In this document: positions 35,349 through 46,930 of the stretch, in pieces | Layout of the letters: the number at the start of each line of letters is the position of its first letter | How positions within the stretch are numbered: the first letter of the stretch is position 1 | Assembly (NCBI GenBank): GCA_963932465.1 | Contig: OZ010791.1 | Location: 320,660,283-320,724,282, forward strand | Origin: Maratus speciosus | Lineage: Eukaryota > Arthropoda > Arachnida > Araneae > Salticidae | Direction: 5' to 3' | Length of the DNA stretch: 64,000 bases | Translations under genes and position numbers: made by a program | The notes under the pieces: model-generated | Database searches by the model: none | Seen by the model: the letters and a program-made list of their open reading frames with translations, nothing else | Told to the model about the DNA's origin: nothing

Positions 35349-35503
35349 TATATATATATATATATATATATATATCAATTTTGAACGGAGGGTGGTTTCG
35401 GGGTCTGGGGGTCATGATCGATGAAAATATACCAAAATTTTTTGAAATCGCTTTCCTCCGAACGGCTGCAATAGGTAGCTTTTTTGTAAAGAAAGCTACC
35501 TAA
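33302..35503 (+). mobile_element. Family 1 element, inner complete copy
   Basis: Plus-strand order: A run, preface AGTCCTTCCGGCCAGTGCCG with a short stem, subterminal AGGTAGCTTTC (33337), a unique ~200-bp section, one diverged monomer, five ~327-bp monomers (33881 to about 35171), a TA microsatellite, GAACGGCTGCAATAGG, and the terminal hairpin AGGTAGCTTT...AAAGCTACCT ending at 35503. About 2.2 kb, non-coding. A subterminal repeat reused as the stem of a 3' hairpin with a tandem core resembles non-autonomous Helentron (HINE) elements; this is inference. Confidence 0.75.
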
Positions 35504-35508
35504 AATTA

Positions 35509-36060
35509 TATTTAAAGTGAGGTGCAAAAAAATTAGAAATTGAAAAAGGTTTCTTTCTTAAGTATTTGACCTTGATATACGGAATCAGAAGCATTTTTTG
35601 TTTGCCTTTATCTTAAAAAATGGCTCAGATATAGTAGTTTCAATTCCTAACGTGGTTGACATTTTGAAAAATCTGATTTTTTGCCTGCGACAGCACTCGT
35701 ATATATCAACCGATTCCGATGTGAGTGAGCATGTGCACAGCAACTACTAAGGTCTCGACCAAGTTCACTGGTTAGCCTCAACCACCATGTTGTCTTAAAA
35801 TTGCAGGCACTTTAAGAAATCGCCGAATTTGGCAGCCAAATATAAGTTACTTTAATTAAAAGCAGCTTAGATAAAGCTGACTAATTTCGTGAAATTCTCA
35901 TTCATAATGATTTAGTATATAAAAATTAGTATTGAATCTCCTACATTCGGTCTCCACTTAATTGAGCTTCGTGTGTTTGAATAATATAAGTTGGATTTTT
36001 TAAAATAAGGAATATGAAAGCTACCTCTTCCTCCCGGCACTGGCCGGAAGGACTTTTTTT
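35509..36060 (-). mobile_element. Family 1 element, outer copy, preface-end part
   Basis: Reverse complement of 33302-33858. Contains the diverged monomer (CTCGACCAAGTTCACTGGTT), the unique section, GAAAGCTACCT and the preface with CCGGCACTGGCCGG, ending in a T run. It completes the outer copy begun at 31687, and its end abuts repeat P copy 4. Confidence 0.75.
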
Positions 36061-36061
36061 G

Positions 36062-36960
36062 CTGTCAATATAGTTGCATCGTCATGAAATTGAAAAACAT
36101 TATTGCTATTCATTATGGAATGTTCGTTATTGAAGATGAAGCGTGTAGCAGTCATAATTCCATTACAGGGACATTCAAAAGAATTCCACACATTACGTTC
36201 TATGGGGGAAAAATCGTTTATGGTGGTTTTTAATGATGTTTCATAATTTCAAACACATTGAAATTTATATACATATGTATGAAGTGCACTACAAGATGCT
36301 TGCTATAGAATATGGTGCGGATGGCATTTATCGATCATTTACAGGGACACTAATAATAAATACGTTATATTACGGTCTATGGAGAAAAATCGTTTGTGGT
36401 GTATTTTGTTCATGTTACATTATTTCAAACATATTTAAATTGATATATATCTCATAGGTGCTCTATAAGATGCTTACTATTTAATATCATGGGCATAGCA
36501 TTCATCTTTCATATACAGGGCCAAACAAAATAAATTATTTACATTTCTGTCTATGAACAATAATGGCTGGAAGTGAGTTTTCAGTTTTGGAACACGTTTT
36601 TTATATTAGGAAAAATAGTATACTATTTAGAGCGTATAAATTATATATAGAACTTCACAAAACATCTGAAGTACATTTCCGTTTATTGACGGAAATTGCT
36701 GAAGGGGAATTTTCAAATGTACTATGAAATATGTACCCTAACGGTTCTAAATTTTAGCATATTATGCATTATGTGATAAATCTATAGTTCGTACGCAGGG
36801 ATGTGCAAAATTTTCTGTTATTTTTTCGACTTTGGTTGAAATTGTGTTTTCAAACATATTATGCGTTTTACAAATAATTACTTAGACATCGTTTTTCACG
36901 TTATTAAACTATGAAGTTTTATTATAGTAATCTGAATGCGTTGAAAAATATTTCATAATT
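36062..36960 (-). repeat. Dispersed repeat P, copy 4
   Basis: Minus-strand equivalent of 17560-18425: ACAGGGACATTCAAAAGAAT, CATTACGTTCTATGGGG, a second ACAGGGACAC with TTACGGTCTATGG, TACAGGGCCAAAC and GCGTTTTACAAAT. The CAGA-type edge is missing; the copy stops at the family 1 element. Confidence 0.6.
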
Positions 36961-36964
36961 TTCT

Positions 36965-37686
36965 TGACGTATGACTTTACGTTCTTCTTGATAATTTTAA
37001 TGATACTTTCTTAGCGGTAGGGAAGCTAAAGTGATAAAATTAGTTTTGTATTCTTATAACAAAAAATAAAAATTAAAATATTTTTTTTCTAAAATTCTAT
37101 TAAAATATAAAATACGAGACAAACATTCGACAACTTTAATAACAATTTCTGTGTTGTATATTCTATAGTATGTTTATATTTATCTCTGCAGAGTGAAACA
37201 TTATGCAAAGATTGGGAATTATAAGACATCATAGTAAATGGTCTACAGTCTACATTATGTTTTGCATTCTGTTAAATCAGAATTTGAAGAATTTGTGATC
37301 AATTTTGTAACCACTCGAAATTTGCAGCCAAGTAAATTATTTTACATCAATTCGTTCTGAGATATCTACATACAACTGACAACTTTTGTCTAAATTTAGT
37401 CATAAACTTAAACATTTCGCTCTTGCAAAACGTCATGTGCTCTTCAATTAATTAATTTTCATCTATAAACAAAACATTTTCAACCAGATTCAAATTTTCG
37501 TTAAATTTAAAATCTTGTTGCTTCTGCATAATGATGCAAAAGTTTATTTATATGACTAACTTAAATTGTGATGACTTTTGTAAAAAGAAAAGGGCATTTG
37601 AACTAAAAAGAAAAATAAATAGACTTAATAAGCTAATAACTTGGGAGACAGATAAAGGCAGACAAATTAAATTGGAACAAAAAGGT
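36965..37686. other. AT-rich sequence; short Lys-rich frame
   Basis: A plus-strand frame from 37531 is Lys/Arg/Asn-rich (FCKKKRAFELKRKINRLNK) and is cut by the TIR element at 37691. It could be the tail of a decayed mobile-element ORF but matches nothing specific. Confidence 0.35.
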
Positions 37687-37690
37687 AATA

Positions 37691-38428
37691 GGGACATTCT
37701 CAAAAGGTGGGATCATTAAACGTTAACTATATGTAATTTTTAAAATTTTCAAATTTAAGGCCAGTTATTTTTAATAGTATAGTATTTTGTCTATAAATAT
37801 AATATATAAATATTTTTAATAGTATGCTTCAAAATTATACACAAAAATTAAAAGACAGCAACTATTCTGGAAAATTAATTATTAAAATATTTCATTAGCA
37901 GTTGTGTACGTCACAAATTTTGGACATTTTTTCGCACGTACGTTACAGATTTTGGACGTTGCTCTTAGTATTTAAAAAATTCTTAAGACTAAGAATGTAG
38001 TAAATGTGTCCTATAATTGTATGTGTATACATATATATATATGTATAATTAACTTTTTGTTATCCAGTAATAATAATAATAAAATCAAATGCTTTGTTAC
38101 GTACGTTACTTTCGGACATAACAAAATACAGAAAAATTCTTTATAGAAAAGTCCTTCTATCTTCAAAAAAGCAATAAATCAGCCTGCCACCTCTTAACGA
38201 AATTATCAAAAAATCAGCCGTTTCATTTATGCATTCGTTGTTTACCATTAGAACCACCTGGAAAAAAGTTAAAACTCTTTTTCTTGGTGGTACATTGGCG
38301 CAGTTAACGTTATGAATGTCCGAAATTGGCCTCTTTACTCATAAAATAATAAAATTTTAAGATATTTATACAAAGCTTTTACAATAAATTATGTCATTTT
38401 CTGTCTCTGAATAGAATTAAAAACTCAA

Positions 38429-38467
<39 letters not shown>

Positions 38468-38542
38468 AATGATAATTAAAGTTATGTTTGAAAGGCTTAA
38501 AGTTATGACGTGTGTCCAGTGCCCACTTTTTGAGAATCGCCC
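37691..38542. mobile_element. 852-bp TIR element, copy 2, with 4-bp target duplication
   Basis: Left end GGGACATTCTCAAAAGGTGG, right end CCCACTTTTTGAGAATCGCCC, flanked by AATA (37687-37690, 38543-38546). Nearly identical to 15089-15904 throughout; the main differences are an A run (38431-38464) and an insertion near 38010. Close identity of two copies 22 kb apart with different target sites indicates recent activity. Confidence 0.8.
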
Positions 38543-38546
38543 AATA

Positions 38547-39055
38547 ATCTAAACTATTTAATGATATTAATGCATGGAAAAATTATTCCAGAGGGAAATT
38601 ATATGATAATTTAATGATATCAAAAATTGAGCTTAATCTTGCATTAGCATGTAATTTTTTATATTAAAAATAAAAAATCGTAAAAAAATACAGAAAGTTT
38701 TGTGACATTAAATATGAAATAACAGCTGATATGTGCAAAATTTATGGGCTTAAATCCGACAAAATAAAGTCCATATTTTCCACCGAAGCGTCCATAATCG
38801 AGCAGTATATTTTATTCCGCTTCAAGTAACAGATTTAACAACTGTACTCAAATTGATTGATTCATTCCCAACTAAGAAGCACCAACTTTGCACTAGTCTA
38901 TGGACCATACAAGTACATTTATATCAAAGCCAATAGCATTGTACAACGTCCTAACTATTAAGCTATAACAGGCAAAAAATGAATTACGCTAGAATAATCT
39001 TTTAAAAATCGACTTTTGACCAGCTACAATCAGTAAATCACCCACCGTGCGAAGT
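38547..39055. other. AT-rich sequence, no gene seen
   Basis: No feature supported. Confidence 0.45.
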
Positions 39056-39059
39056 TTTC

Positions 39060-39166
39060 GTCAAATGTGTATTGTTTCAACGCCACTTACGATCGTCATA
39101 TGTGTACTGTTCTAACGCCATTTACGGTCGTCATGTGTGCATTGTTCCAACTCCATTGATAGTTTT
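39060..39166. repeat. 35-bp tandem repeat, three copies
   Basis: GTCAAATGTGTATTG, GTCATATGTGTACTG and GTCATGTGTGCATTG start at 39060, 39095 and 39130, each followed by a CAACGCCA-like block. Confidence 0.7.
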
Positions 39167-39169
39167 TCA

Positions 39170-41090
39170 ATGTGCTGGCGAATCTGCGCAGGAAAAAAAA
39201 AGACTTATTTATCACTCGAAAATTTCGTTCTTTTTTTTTTTTTTTTAACTGAATAACAATATATTTTGAACAAATTTCCTTTCGATTGGTTATGCGGTTA
39301 GGCCACTAGGGGCTCATATATCTCGGAAGTTTTCTTACGATAACGCTGTATATAAAGGGTTGTTAACTGAGTCAGAAAATATGCAAAAACAATAATCGTT
39401 TGCGAAACATTCGTAATTGGGGTATATAATTTTATTCTTCTTGTCACAGCACTTTAGATATAGTTAAGGTTCCGTCTACGAGTGACTATTTGATAAGCTA
39501 TTATCTATACAGTTAGTATCCTGGAATCGAAATGTAATTGTTGGTCTTAGGTATTAAAACACTACCTAACAAGGCAATATCGTTATGTTTGTTTTTATTA
39601 CTTTTTATATCTTAATTTTTGTAAATTAATTTAATATATAAAAAGTATTTCATGGATAAAACTTATAAATGTTGTAACAGTTATATTCGCCCTTTTGTAT
39701 ATTTTAATGTTTCTTCTTAAATCTATTTCTGTGAACAAAATTTGGAGTTCAGCGGGAAACCTGTGTTATTGATTAGTATCAAACTGATATCTATATAAAT
39801 AAAAAACATAATCAAACATATGAGATATTTCAAATCCATTGAAAAATGGCAAAAGGCGAAATACGATTGTGAAATACCAGTCACTGCGTTACATTGTCGC
39901 AGTTTTCTTCTATTGGATAATACGTGAAAAAATAAATAACATTCTGCTAACTTGTATAAATAAATATTTTATATATAAAGTATTTTTTGTTTATAAAAAT
40001 ATAAAATGCAAATTAAAATTTTAAGTAATCGTTAGTTTTGTTTCCGATGTATTTCATAAAACGACAGAATCACATTTCTAGCAAAATCAATCACAAAATC
40101 AAACAAAAATAAAATTCTTCCACTAAAAATATTGCACACTGGTGAGATCTCAAAATATAAAATCGCAAACACTTATCGAAACAACAATCAGGGAAAAACT
40201 TTCAAAAGTATTGTTACTTAGGGAGCACAGAAAATCCAATAAGACTCTGGGAAATGCTAGGAATTTCACAATTTTCCTTTATTTTAAAGAAGTAAACGAG
40301 GTAACGTGCTTTTCTTTTGGGAGCTTTTTGATCAGTAGAGCATATTTAACGATATTTTGTCATGCACGCTTTTGTTTTAGGACATCCCTTGAAGTAGTAA
40401 AGGAACTTGGTTTATGAACTGTGCAAGAAAATAAAAATGATTAAAGGCAACAGGGCGTTTTTATGAGAAGATGAAAATTCGTTAAGAAGATTCGGTGTAA
40501 CGATGAAAAGTTTCAGTTTTATAACAAAATAAAATTCTTGAAATTTTCTTGAAATTATAGACTTTCTTTAGAACCCATGAAATAAATGGTGGGATCTTTT
40601 ATATTTCTTATTACATTTAAATTTCTACAGTAAAATAAATTTCTGTAATAATAAATTTTATTAAGACTATAAAAGAGACGAAATTTTTTAATAAATATAT
40701 TTTTTTAATGAAAATTTAAATTTCACGAAAAACTTTGCGATTTTCTCTATTATTTATTATACGTTTTTAGAATTGCTCTTGCCAACATGTACATATTTTT
40801 TAATCTAATATTTTTTCAAATTGCTTTACATAAATAATAGAATGCAAGTTTAGGTTATTTGCTTTCATTATATATATATTTGTAGTTATAATTACTTGCT
40901 TTAGAGATTTTAGTTTCAGATTTCTTCAAAATTTGAAATGGCTTAACATATAATATTCCATATCCGCCAAGTCTCTCGTATATTGAGTAGAATTATTTCC
41001 TCACCTTATTTAATCGCTTAATTTGTCATTTAAGAATGCGAATATTTGTATTCATAAATAGTATTACTCAAAATATGCAACACAAAAAAA
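39170..41090. other. AT-rich sequence, no gene seen
   Basis: The largest frame (40142-40417, 91 codons, + strand) resembles no known protein and is not supported as a gene. Confidence 0.5.
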
Positions 41091-41094
41091 TCGG

Positions 41095-41425
41095 TTAATT
41101 TTACAGAAAATACTGTCAGCAAGGACACCAGTAAAAGCTTTTTATTTTACGGAAATAATCTGTATTTACTTGAAACTTTCTGTCAATTTAACAGATTTTT
41201 CGCGTATGTTCGTAATAAATACATACTTTTTCCGTGATGCCAGTAAAATAGCTGTTTATTATACGGAAATAATCTGTATTTATTACGAACTTTCTGTTAT
41301 TTAAACAGATTTTGCCCTTCGTAATAAATACGGATTATTTAAGTAAAACATGCAGATTTTTATTGGCGTCCGAGGTGGCAAATTTGTTTCCCGTAAAATG
41401 AACAGATTTCTTTTACAGCACGGGA
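41095..41425. repeat. Short direct-repeat block, possible MITE
   Basis: TACGGAAATAATCTGTATTT recurs about 107 bp apart (near 41152 and 41259), each copy followed by CTTTCTGT, AACAGATTT and TTCGTAATAAATA. The block starts near TTTTACAGAAAA and ends near CAGATTTCTTTTACAG, which are weakly inverted. Class unknown. Confidence 0.4.
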
Positions 41426-41429
41426 GACG

Positions 41430-42065
41430 TAGCAGATATGCAATAGTGGCTAAAATATACTATTGAGGAAAATTTTGAATAAAGAAACATTTTAATAAAT
41501 GTCAATTTATACAACCTCAATGCAGTAATAATACTGCATTTTCTACATAGTTCTTTTTTACTTAAAATTCCACTAAAAACATTCTTTTCAATTATTGTAT
41601 ATTTTTCAAAAAAGTTTTAGAAAATATGTGATAATATACAACAATTTGCAGAAATCCTATCAAAAATCTATTAACAGCATGAAACCTTTTTATATATTTC
41701 TAAAATTGTCTTGTTATCATTTTTTATTTCTACAAAAAGAATTAATTTTAATTAACAAATAATGTAATAAATAGTGCTTAACTAAATAATACATCTTTTA
41801 AATTTTAAAAAACAAATGCAGTTCATACGATTTAATATTCTCCTAAGTTACGTAAAAGTACAGTTACCTTCAGGAGTTTTTATCGAACTTTTCAAGTATG
41901 CCCAAATAATTAAACTTTTGAAGGAAACCTTCAATTACATTATATATATACTACCCAAACTGATTTATTCGCATCGATAATGTTCGTAATTTTTGGTTTA
42001 AATACCATTAAAATTACTATTGTTTTTATTGTTTTGCTTTGCTTTAAAATATTTTTCAGCCGTGG
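41430..42065. other. AT-rich sequence, no gene seen
   Basis: No feature supported. Confidence 0.45.
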
Positions 42066-42438
42066 AAAAAAAATATAAGGACAAAGCGAAAATTCGCTCG
42101 ATGTAGAAGCCGCTTGACTAGAAAAATATGCAAGAATTTCTATGATAAAAGTACTTCAAACGGAACATTTCCAAATAAACTTTAAGATTCCAATTTGGAA
42201 AATCATTAAAAGGCATGAATGTAAAAGATTTTAATATCTTGCTTTTCTGAAAAAAATTATAAGGACACGCATTCTTTTCAGATCGCAAACAAAGTTTTGC
42301 ATACTTGGTAACATCATAAATTTGTTTAAAATAGTCTAAAACTGTTGCGCAGTAAGCGTGTTGTGTTTCTCTCGTTCCTCCTCATGCTAAAGAGCACACA
42401 ACTATCTAAATTTTACATGGAAAAAATATTGCGTACGG

Positions 42439-42896
42439 AAAATGTGGAATGAGTGGAGGTGATATTTCAAGGAACATAAACAAATCTAAAACAGTATTTT
42501 ATAATTTTTTGAAGAATCCAAAAGATTATGGCAAGAAGAAGTATACAGGTAGGCCTATCTCTCTGACTATGCGTCAGAAACGTGGAATTGAGCCTCAAGA
42601 TTGATTAAAACACAAACTCAATTAACTATTCAATTTAAAATAGAAATGAACCTACAGTGTACTAGCTGAAAAGTGCGCAATGTTCTGCAAAATAATCCCA
42701 ATGTTAGATATGCTGAACTACGATCACGTCCACCACTTACGAAACTACATAAGAAGCATAGATTGGAATTTGCCAAGACACATGTTTCTTTTGGATTTTG
42801 CTGGAAAGATGTAGTATTTTCGGAGGAAAAAAAATTAATTTGGACGGACCAGATAGTTTTCATCATTATTGGTATGGCTTTCGAAAAGACAAACCT

Positions 42897-42942
<46 letters not shown>

Positions 42943-43420
42943 GCCGATTCGGATGAGGTTCTTTGATGGTGTGGGCAGGTTTTGTAACCAATGGAGCAAT
43001 ACTTATCGTGTCCATTCGAGGTCGTATGAATTCAGAATCATATGTGGCTATACTATCTGAAAAATTATTGCCTGAACCACCCCTTACCACTGGTGGTGAT
43101 TATCTGTTTCAACAAGACAATGCAAGTTGCCATGTGTCTTGTGCATCACGTTCATGGTTCGAAGTCAATTCTGTACAACTTTTTGATTGGCTGCCGTGAA
43201 GCCCTGATTTAAACTCCGCAGAGAATCTGTGGGGCATTTTAGCTAGAGAAGTATACAAGCATGGAACAGAATATGCAGATACAGACGATTTGATATTATC
43301 CATAGAATTAGCGTGGAAAAACTTTTCTAAACAAACTTTAACTGGAATTTCTGAGTCAATGAGTGAACGAATAAAAAGTGTCGGAAAAGAAAAAGATGAT
43401 TTTGTTGAATATTACAATTT
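42439..43420 (+). pseudogene. Tc3-like transposase, inactivated
   Basis: Order: HTH segment KCGMSGGDISRNINKSKTVF with a GRPISLT hinge (stop at 42602); segment from 42673 with LTKLHKKHRLEFAKTHVSFG and VVFSEEKK; a 41-T run; then MMVWAGFVTNGAILIV, YLFQQDNASCH, SPDLNSAENLWGIL and the C-terminal end. Spacing from QQD to the Glu of AEN is 34 residues (DD34E). Lesions: the first catalytic Asp is Glu (SEEK), the T run breaks the frame, and a TGA precedes SPDLN. Confidence 0.85.
42898..42938. repeat. 41-nt T run inside the Tc3 relic
   Basis: An uninterrupted T tract at the position where the Tc3 family has its YWHD-region codons. It could be the poly-A tail of a minus-strand retrotransposed insertion whose body is absent, or slippage expansion of a shorter tract. 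Confidence 0.85.
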
Positions 43421-43534
43421 TATTTCCACGCATATTTCATTATGTCCTTATAGGTTAAAGTGCCCTAATTTCCTCCCCTTTCCCAATTTTGTCCTCCTTT
43501 ACTTCCCGCTTTTGCGAAAGTCGCGCCACTGATC

Positions 43535-44180
43535 AAGCAAGGCACAGTGAACGGAAGGTAAAAGAAAACAGTAGTGAAAGTTCCGTTCGCCAAGACGCAT
43601 ACTTATATTAAAGACGCCAGACTTCCTATTTTTAGAAGACCTGGGTTCTTTTTACTTCGCTTGTAGAAAGTTATTTACTCTACTGTAAGTATTTATTTGT
43701 TATTCGCTGCATGTATTTTACGTAGGTAATATGCTGACAGTAGGATACAGTGAGTTTTAAGACGCTAAGTTCAACTTAAAGGGAACTGAAGCTCCTCCAT
43801 ATTAGGAAGTAGCATTGTCCTAATTTCGTATTCCTTGCAGTTCTTATTTTCGTTCCGGAGACGAAATTTGGAATGCTTTCTCATGACAATTATTTCAAAT
43901 GAAAATAAAGTTTAATATAAAATAAAATAATAAGTATGAGATGAAAAAAATTTAAACTAAAATTCAAAATGAAAATAAAGTTTAATATAAAATAAAACGT
44001 ACATAAAAAGACGAAAATAAAAAAGTATAATAAACTAAAATACAATAAAATGAAAATAGTTTAAAATAAAATTCAAAACGAAAATAACCTTTTTACTTAA
44101 AAAAAAATTAAATTCTTTTTAAAATAAACTTTTAATATACTTTTAAAAATACTTTTATTTTTATTCAAAGAAAAAAAAAA
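43535..44180. repeat. A-rich low-complexity stretch with a short duplication
   Basis: From about 43898 the block AAATGAAAATAAAGTTTAAT recurs at about 43968 and decays into AAAATAAAA-type sequence to about 44110. 43535-43890 is ordinary sequence with no recognised gene. Confidence 0.5.
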
Positions 44181-44214
44181 TATTGTTTCTCTTGATCGTT
44201 GCAGTTGGTGCCAC

Positions 44215-44775
44215 GGAAGAAGTGGGATAAAGCTTTGCGCAGGAGAATGGTGTTATAATCGTGTGTTTGCCTCCCCATTCAACAGCAAAGCTGCAACTTC
44301 TCGGTGTCGCGTTTATGTTACCTTTAAAACGTTTTATGCTAAAGCAATAGAAAATTCGCTGTCAAACCATCCTTGTGGAAAAGTTGAGAACTTACAAATT
44401 GCACAACTTTTCAATGAAGCCTACGAACGTGCCTGATCAAGCATCATCAAACGATCAAGTTGTTGTTGCAGTAAGCTCTAAAGAGATCAGGGAAGTGCCA
44501 GTGATCACATCAGCAAATTCTGACCGAAGACTTTCAGCAACATTAAGCACTGGATATCCACATAAAAAACAAAGTGAATTATTCCCATGCGAAGAATGAA
44601 CGCTCAACCGAAAAAAAAATCAGGCACCTACCATTCTCAAGGGAAAGGGGGAGAATCAACCATGTAAAATGCCGAAACATGACCTACCTAGCGACTCTGA
44701 TGACGAAAGTGACTCTTTTGTTGACATTCCTTATGGTGATAATACATTCACTATTTAAACTTCCTGCTAGCAGTG
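44215..44775 (+). pseudogene. Pogo/Tigger-like (DDE_1) transposase C-terminal relic
   Basis: Plus-strand fragments read ENGVIIVCLPPHSTAKLQLL, GVAFMLPLKRFMLK, then after a frameshift FKTFYAKAIENSLSNHPCGK and LQIAQLFNEAYERA, ending in an acidic tail (PSDSDDESDSFVDIPYGD). This is the end of the DDE_1 domain and the tail of pogo-type transposases. The family motif LQPLDVAF reads LQLLGVAF here, so the final catalytic Asp is Gly. Stops and frameshifts confirm it is dead. A 74-codon open frame at 44375-44599 is one piece of it. Confidence 0.7.
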
Positions 44776-44809
44776 TATTCTATTTTTCTTAATGCAGCTC
44801 ATTTGACAG

Positions 44810-45390
44810 TGCAATTAGCTTCACTCTTGCTCAACAGCCTAAAACATCTGTTAGACATCATTTACTTACCTCTGCATCATTGTGTATTCTAGTTCTATTT
44901 CATTTTATTATTCTACTAAGTATTCGCATTGCTTACTGTTATTGGTACTTCTATCGTGTATTATTATTAGTATTTGCATCATATTTGTCTTATTTGACAT
45001 TCTTATTGTTGGCATCATTACAGTATTCATTAGCGCCAAATTTAATCTGCATAGAGTTAAAGTCATCTCTTGCACCGTGTTTCATTTGTAAATAATAGTT
45101 TATTGCATCAATTTTATTTTGTAAAGTATCAACTTATTATTTTTTTTCTACTATTTTTTTTCTTTTTATTAGCATTTGCATATAATTCTTGGTTTAATTC
45201 TTACTTGCATATGGATTTTGGCATCAGAATAAGAATTAAAACTCACTTCAAAAATAGCTCTATCATTAAAACGAATTATTGCTTTGAATAGTGTTATTTG
45301 TTTTCTAGCATCGTGCTTTTCTGTAAAAAGTCTCCTGTGTCAATTCTTATATATTGTTTTATTATTTTTTTTTTATGTGTAATAGTGTAA
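44810..45390. other. T-rich sequence, no gene seen
   Basis: Hydrophobic-looking frames here are products of T-rich composition. No gene supported. Confidence 0.45.
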
Positions 45391-45394
45391 TCTA

Positions 45395-45745
45395 GCATTG
45401 TATCTTATATGAAAAAATGGGAAAAACTTTTTTTAACTCCCATTGTTTTTGTTGTATCTGTAAGTCCAATTAAGTGGATTTTCCACATTTGGTTCACATC
45501 TGGACTTCTTTTGTTTAGTGTATTTTTATTGTTTTTTATTTGTCCACCAATGTATAATACTGTAATCCAGCATTGTATCTTTTATAAAAAAATGGGAAAA
45601 ACTTCTTTTAACTCCCATTGTTTTTGTTGCATCTGTAAGTCCTATTAAGTGGATTTTCCACATTTGGTTCACATCCGGACTTCTTTTGTTTAGTGTATTT
45701 TTGTTGTTTTTTACTTGTCCACAAATGTATAATGCTGCATTATAA
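45395..45745. repeat. 175-bp tandem duplication
   Basis: Two units, aligned at ATGGGAAAAAC (45417 and 45592), share CTCCCATTGTTTTTGTTG, AAGTGGATTTTCCACATTTG and GGACTTCTTTTGTTTAGTG with few differences. It looks like recent unequal duplication. Confidence 0.8.
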
Positions 45746-45884
45746 GTTTTTTTTCCCATTCAAACTCTGTAATGAGCATAAGATTGTATAATGATAAGTC
45801 CAGCACGCCTGTGATATAACTGGGCTGCCACTTGTAACATTTTTGTATAATTTTGTAAGTTTTAATATATAGGGCCTTATTCAA

Positions 45885-46025
45885 CGAAGGTATTTCCGGG
45901 CCCTGCCTCTGGCATCGGCCCGTGATGATGGTAGTTATTCTGCTGGACGGGGCTTGTTGAGCTAAAACCATATTGGTAGGTCTCCCCGCCTGGCCTGAAA
46001 CTGAAACTGAAACTGAAACTGAAAC
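45885..46025. repeat. GC-rich island ending in a GAAACT repeat, SINE-like
   Basis: CCGGGCCCTGCCTCTGGC, GGCCCGTGATGATGG, GGACGGGGCTTGTTGAGC and TCCCCGCCTGGCC are far more GC-rich than the surroundings. The block ends in four to five GAAACT units (to 46025). Sharp composition change and a simple-repeat tail suggest an inserted short retroelement fragment; no tRNA boxes or target duplication were found. Confidence 0.4.
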
Positions 46026-46029
46026 TGGT

Positions 46030-46925
46030 GATAATACAAGGGATAATGATGGCGGCAATGATGCAGCGTGCCCTATCTACTTGAAGCGTTTTTCTGGTGA
46101 TAAACACGGAGAACAGTGGGTTCAGTGCCTTTAATGCTGCACTTGGTCACACGAAATATGCTCAGGAGCCACAAACAATAGAAAATTTATATATTCCTCA
46201 TGTTTGGATGACTAATGTTTGTTACGTTATTCTTCTTCGGATAATAATGATAATATTGACTGATAATATTGATACTTTTGAAAAAAACAATTTTTCGCAT
46301 TGTTACATTTTTTTTGTACGATATTTGCCTATGTTTCTATGTGCATAGGTAGCTAGTCTATGAAAAATCCAAGTTTGGTAGGTGTTCACAGAAAATTAAA
46401 ACTTCTAAGGACCTAAAAGTGACTGGGGGACGAAAAAAGTGCACCTTACCTTACATTTTTCCATGTTTCAAGTCATATATTTTTATTATTATGTGATTTA
46501 TAAATTTTATTGTAATTTAATTTCGTATTAATAGTTTCCTAATGGTTCCTAATTACGCGCAGTAAATTATGTTTGATTTTGTTTTTCTTGTTGTTGATTA
46601 TTTTAATACATATTACTCATTTTTCAACATGTCTTTATAATATTTTCCCTGTTGGTAAAGAACATACATAAGAATTTTAAAGCTTGGCGATAACAGTGTA
46701 ATCATTTACTACAAATGATTTTCAAATTTGGTATGATTTTGGTCGTGTATTTTAAGACAGCAATAAAAATTTAAACAAAAAACATATTTCCCGTAAACGA
46801 GTGATTTAAAACGATGATTGAGAAATCCATTAGTGTTCAATTCTCAAATTCCTAAAGAAAAGATATATAGGTGTATATTATCATTTGGATATTGAATTAC
46901 AATACTTTTTCATTTATAATAGCAA
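46030..46925. other. AT-rich sequence, no gene seen
   Basis: A frame at 46097-46348 (+, 83 codons) is not recognised. Confidence 0.45.
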
Positions 46926-46930
46926 TTTAA

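Larger units (their letters stand above)
31687..36060. repeat. Nested self-insertion forming a 4.4 kb palindromic structure
   Basis: Segment order is X (31687-33301), Y (33302-about 33858), X' (about 33860-35503), Y' (about 35509-36060), where X' and Y' are reverse complements of X and Y. X plus Y' make one complete element on the minus strand; Y plus X' make a second complete element on the plus strand inserted inside the first at an A/T-rich site between its last two monomers. TA microsatellites lie at mirrored positions (31811-31839 and 35304-35375). Non-coding throughout. Confidence 0.8.
42072..43458 (+). mobile_element. Tc3-like element, decayed
   Basis: Carries the transposase relic 42439-43420. 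Candidate ends are TATAAGGACA at 42072 (repeated at about 42257) and its inverse TGTCCTTATA near 43445-43455; the boundaries are therefore tentative. Confidence 0.55.

Noticed and set aside
45711..46107. Minus-strand ORFs with Ser-Val or Ser-Phe repeats
   Set aside because: The repeats come from the GAAACT simple repeat; no conserved protein is seen.
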